From CBCPMX01 sp965120355 (GTDB lineage: Bacteria > Bacillota > Clostridia > Oscillospirales > Oscillospiraceae): DNA of 14,692 nucleotides. The notes under the pieces are model-generated. The model saw only the letters and a program-made list of their open reading frames with translations. It made no database searches and was not told where the DNA came from. Both the position numbers and the translations under genes were made by a program. Shown in pieces: positions 13,747 through 14,692 of the stretch; within the stretch, counting starts at the first letter, position 1, and each line of letters starts with the position of its first letter. The stretch is from the NCBI GenBank assembly GCA_965120355.1, contig CBCPMX010000180.1, positions 1 to 14,692 of the forward strand, written 5' to 3'.

Positions 13747-14571
13747 GTGAATATTGTATATGCGATCCTGGTGCTGGGCATCATGGGCGCAGTGTTCGGC
13801 CTGGTGCTGGCCATTGCCTCCAAAGTCTTTGCCGTGGAGCAGGATGAGCGGCTGGAGCCGCTGACGGCGGCCCTGCCCGGCGCAAACTGCGGCGGCTGCG
13901 GCTACGCCGGCTGCGCTGCCTATGCCCAGGCTGTCCTGTCCGGAGACGCCGCCATCGGCGCTTGCGCCGCCGGCGGAAACGAGGCTGCCGCCAAAATGTC
14001 TGAAATTATGGGCGTGGAAACCGTACAGGTGGAGCGCCAGGTGGCGCTGGTGAAGTGCCGCGGTACCGACGCGGCGCGGAAGGCCCGGTATGACGGCCTG
14101 CAGGACTGTATGGCCGCCACCAAGGTCACCGGCAACGGCCCCAATCTGTGCGCCTATGGCTGCCTGGGCTTTGGCAACTGCGTGGCTGCCTGTAAATTTG
14201 ACGCATTGCACATTGTAGACGGCGTCGCCCGCGTGGATCATGAAAAGTGCGTCGGCTGCTTCAGCTGCATTGACGCCTGCCCCCGGGGCATCATTGTCAA
14301 AGTCCCCTATGCCGCCGACATTGTTGTGGCCTGCTCCTCCAAGGAGAAGGGCGCCGCTCTGCGGAAATACTGCAATATTGGCTGCTTGGGCTGCAAGATT
14401 TGTGAGCGGGCCTGCCAGCACGACGCCATTCATGTGGTGGACAATCTGGCGGTCATCGACTATACCAAGTGCGTCAGCTGCGGCGAGTGTGCCGCCAAGT
14501 GCCCCCGCCATCTGATCTCCGATGCCAATCTGCGCACGGAGTTCGATACCGTGGAGGCCAAGGCGCGCTAA
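13747..14571 (+). CDS. rnfB: Rnf complex subunit RnfB (ferredoxin-accepting iron-sulfur subunit)
   Basis: A 274-residue subunit that takes electrons from reduced ferredoxin. An N-terminal membrane helix (about 3-25) is followed by the cluster motif GANCGGCGYAGCAAYA with Cys48, Cys51, Cys56 and Cys73. Then come four ferredoxin-type groups: CxxxCLGFGNCVAAC (135-149), CVGCFSCIDACP (168-179), CNIGCLGCKICERAC (209-223) and CVSCGECAAKCP (242-253). The spacing in the first and third is of the RnfB type. The start is GTG 13747 after GGGAGGG. It is the last gene of the operon. A separate full-length product is expected; nothing is truncated. Confidence 0.95.
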   Translation: MNIVYAILVLGIMGAVFGLVLAIASKVFAVEQDERLEPLTAALPGANCGGCGYAGCAAYAQAVLSGDAAIGACAAGGNEAAAKMSEIMGVETVQVERQVALVKCRGTDAARKARYDGLQDCMAATKVTGNGPNLCAYGCLGFGNCVAACKFDALHIVDGVARVDHEKCVGCFSCIDACPRGIIVKVPYAADIVVACSSKEKGAALRKYCNIGCLGCKICERACQHDAIHVVDNLAVIDYTKCVSCGECAAKCPRHLISDANLRTEFDTVEAKAR

Positions 14572-14576
14572 AGCAG

Positions 14577-14600
14577 AGAATGAATGTGAGAATGAATGTG
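14577..14600 (+). repeat. Two tandem copies of a 12-bp unit
   Basis: AGAATGAATGTG is repeated exactly at 14577-14588 and 14589-14600, between the rnfB stop and its terminator. Probably a slippage product. Confidence 0.8.
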
Positions 14601-14604
14601 TGTA

Positions 14605-14647
14605 AACCGGCGCGGGACCGAAAGGTCCCGCGCCGGTTGTTTCTCTT
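14605..14647 (+). terminator. Intrinsic terminator of the rnf operon
   Basis: A perfect 15-bp stem, AACCGGCGCGGGACC (14605-14619) with GGTCCCGCGCCGGTT (14624-14638), a GAAA tetraloop, and then GTTTCTCTT. Confidence 0.9.
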
Positions 14648-14692
14648 GAAACTCGGTTTGGCGCCGCCCCGGCGTCAGCCGCTCTCTTTTTC

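Noticed and set aside
14654..14692. A possible minus-strand gene ending at TCA 14675-14677
   Set aside because: Only five codons are inside the window, so it cannot be supported.
1..14692. CRISPR arrays, insertion sequences, prophage or defence genes
   Set aside because: No regularly spaced repeats, transposase motifs or phage genes were seen on either strand.

Overview
The window looks like a chromosomal segment of a GC-rich anaerobic member of the Bacillota, most likely an Oscillospiraceae-type gut clostridium (Oscillibacter/Flavonifractor/Dysosmobacter-like). That placement is inferred from the clostridial rnfCDGEAB gene order, the GTP-type PEP carboxykinase, strong AGGAGG ribosome sites, CTG-dominated leucine use and tRNA genes with encoded CCA. 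No marker gene fixes the genus.

Layout. 97-900: a MerR-family regulator, visibly more A/T-rich than its neighbours. 901-1087: a GC-rich inverted-repeat stretch without a gene. 1152-2123: phosphate acetyltransferase (pta) with its own promoter and terminator and no acetate kinase beside it. 2375-4078: an M3-family oligoendopeptidase. 4188-4489: a promoter followed by scraps of an oligopeptide ABC transporter operon, a lipoprotein linker joined to the end of an OppF-type ATPase, then a strong hairpin terminator. 4607-6000 (minus): an AGCS sodium:amino-acid symporter interrupted by a one-base frameshift, preceded by a structured leader with a three-way-junction fold and an intrinsic terminator. 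6603-8369: GTP-dependent PEP carboxykinase. 8459-9031: a converging pair of tRNA genes, Gln(CTG) on plus and Gly(CCC) on minus, each with a promoter and a terminator; three tandem DnaA-box-like 9-mers lie in the tRNA-Gly leader. 9223-14647: a complete rnfCDGEAB operon with promoter, leader and terminator.

How it fits together. The intact genes suit a peptide- and amino-acid-fermenting anaerobe. The M3 peptidase would finish degrading imported oligopeptides. Pta makes acetyl phosphate from acetyl-CoA, PEPCK links oxaloacetate and PEP, and Rnf couples reduced ferredoxin oxidation by NAD+ to an ion gradient. That gradient would drive sodium symporters such as the AGCS protein. Two transport functions here look damaged, the Opp importer (deleted) and the AGCS symporter (frameshifted), which points to recent loss of uptake systems or, for the second, a sequencing error.

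Most of the window is well-known biology. I do not see a clear new multi-gene system. The best leads are the structured attenuator-like leader of the AGCS gene, the DnaA-box cluster beside tRNA-Gly, the Ala/Pro-rich extension of RnfD and the opp deletion scar.
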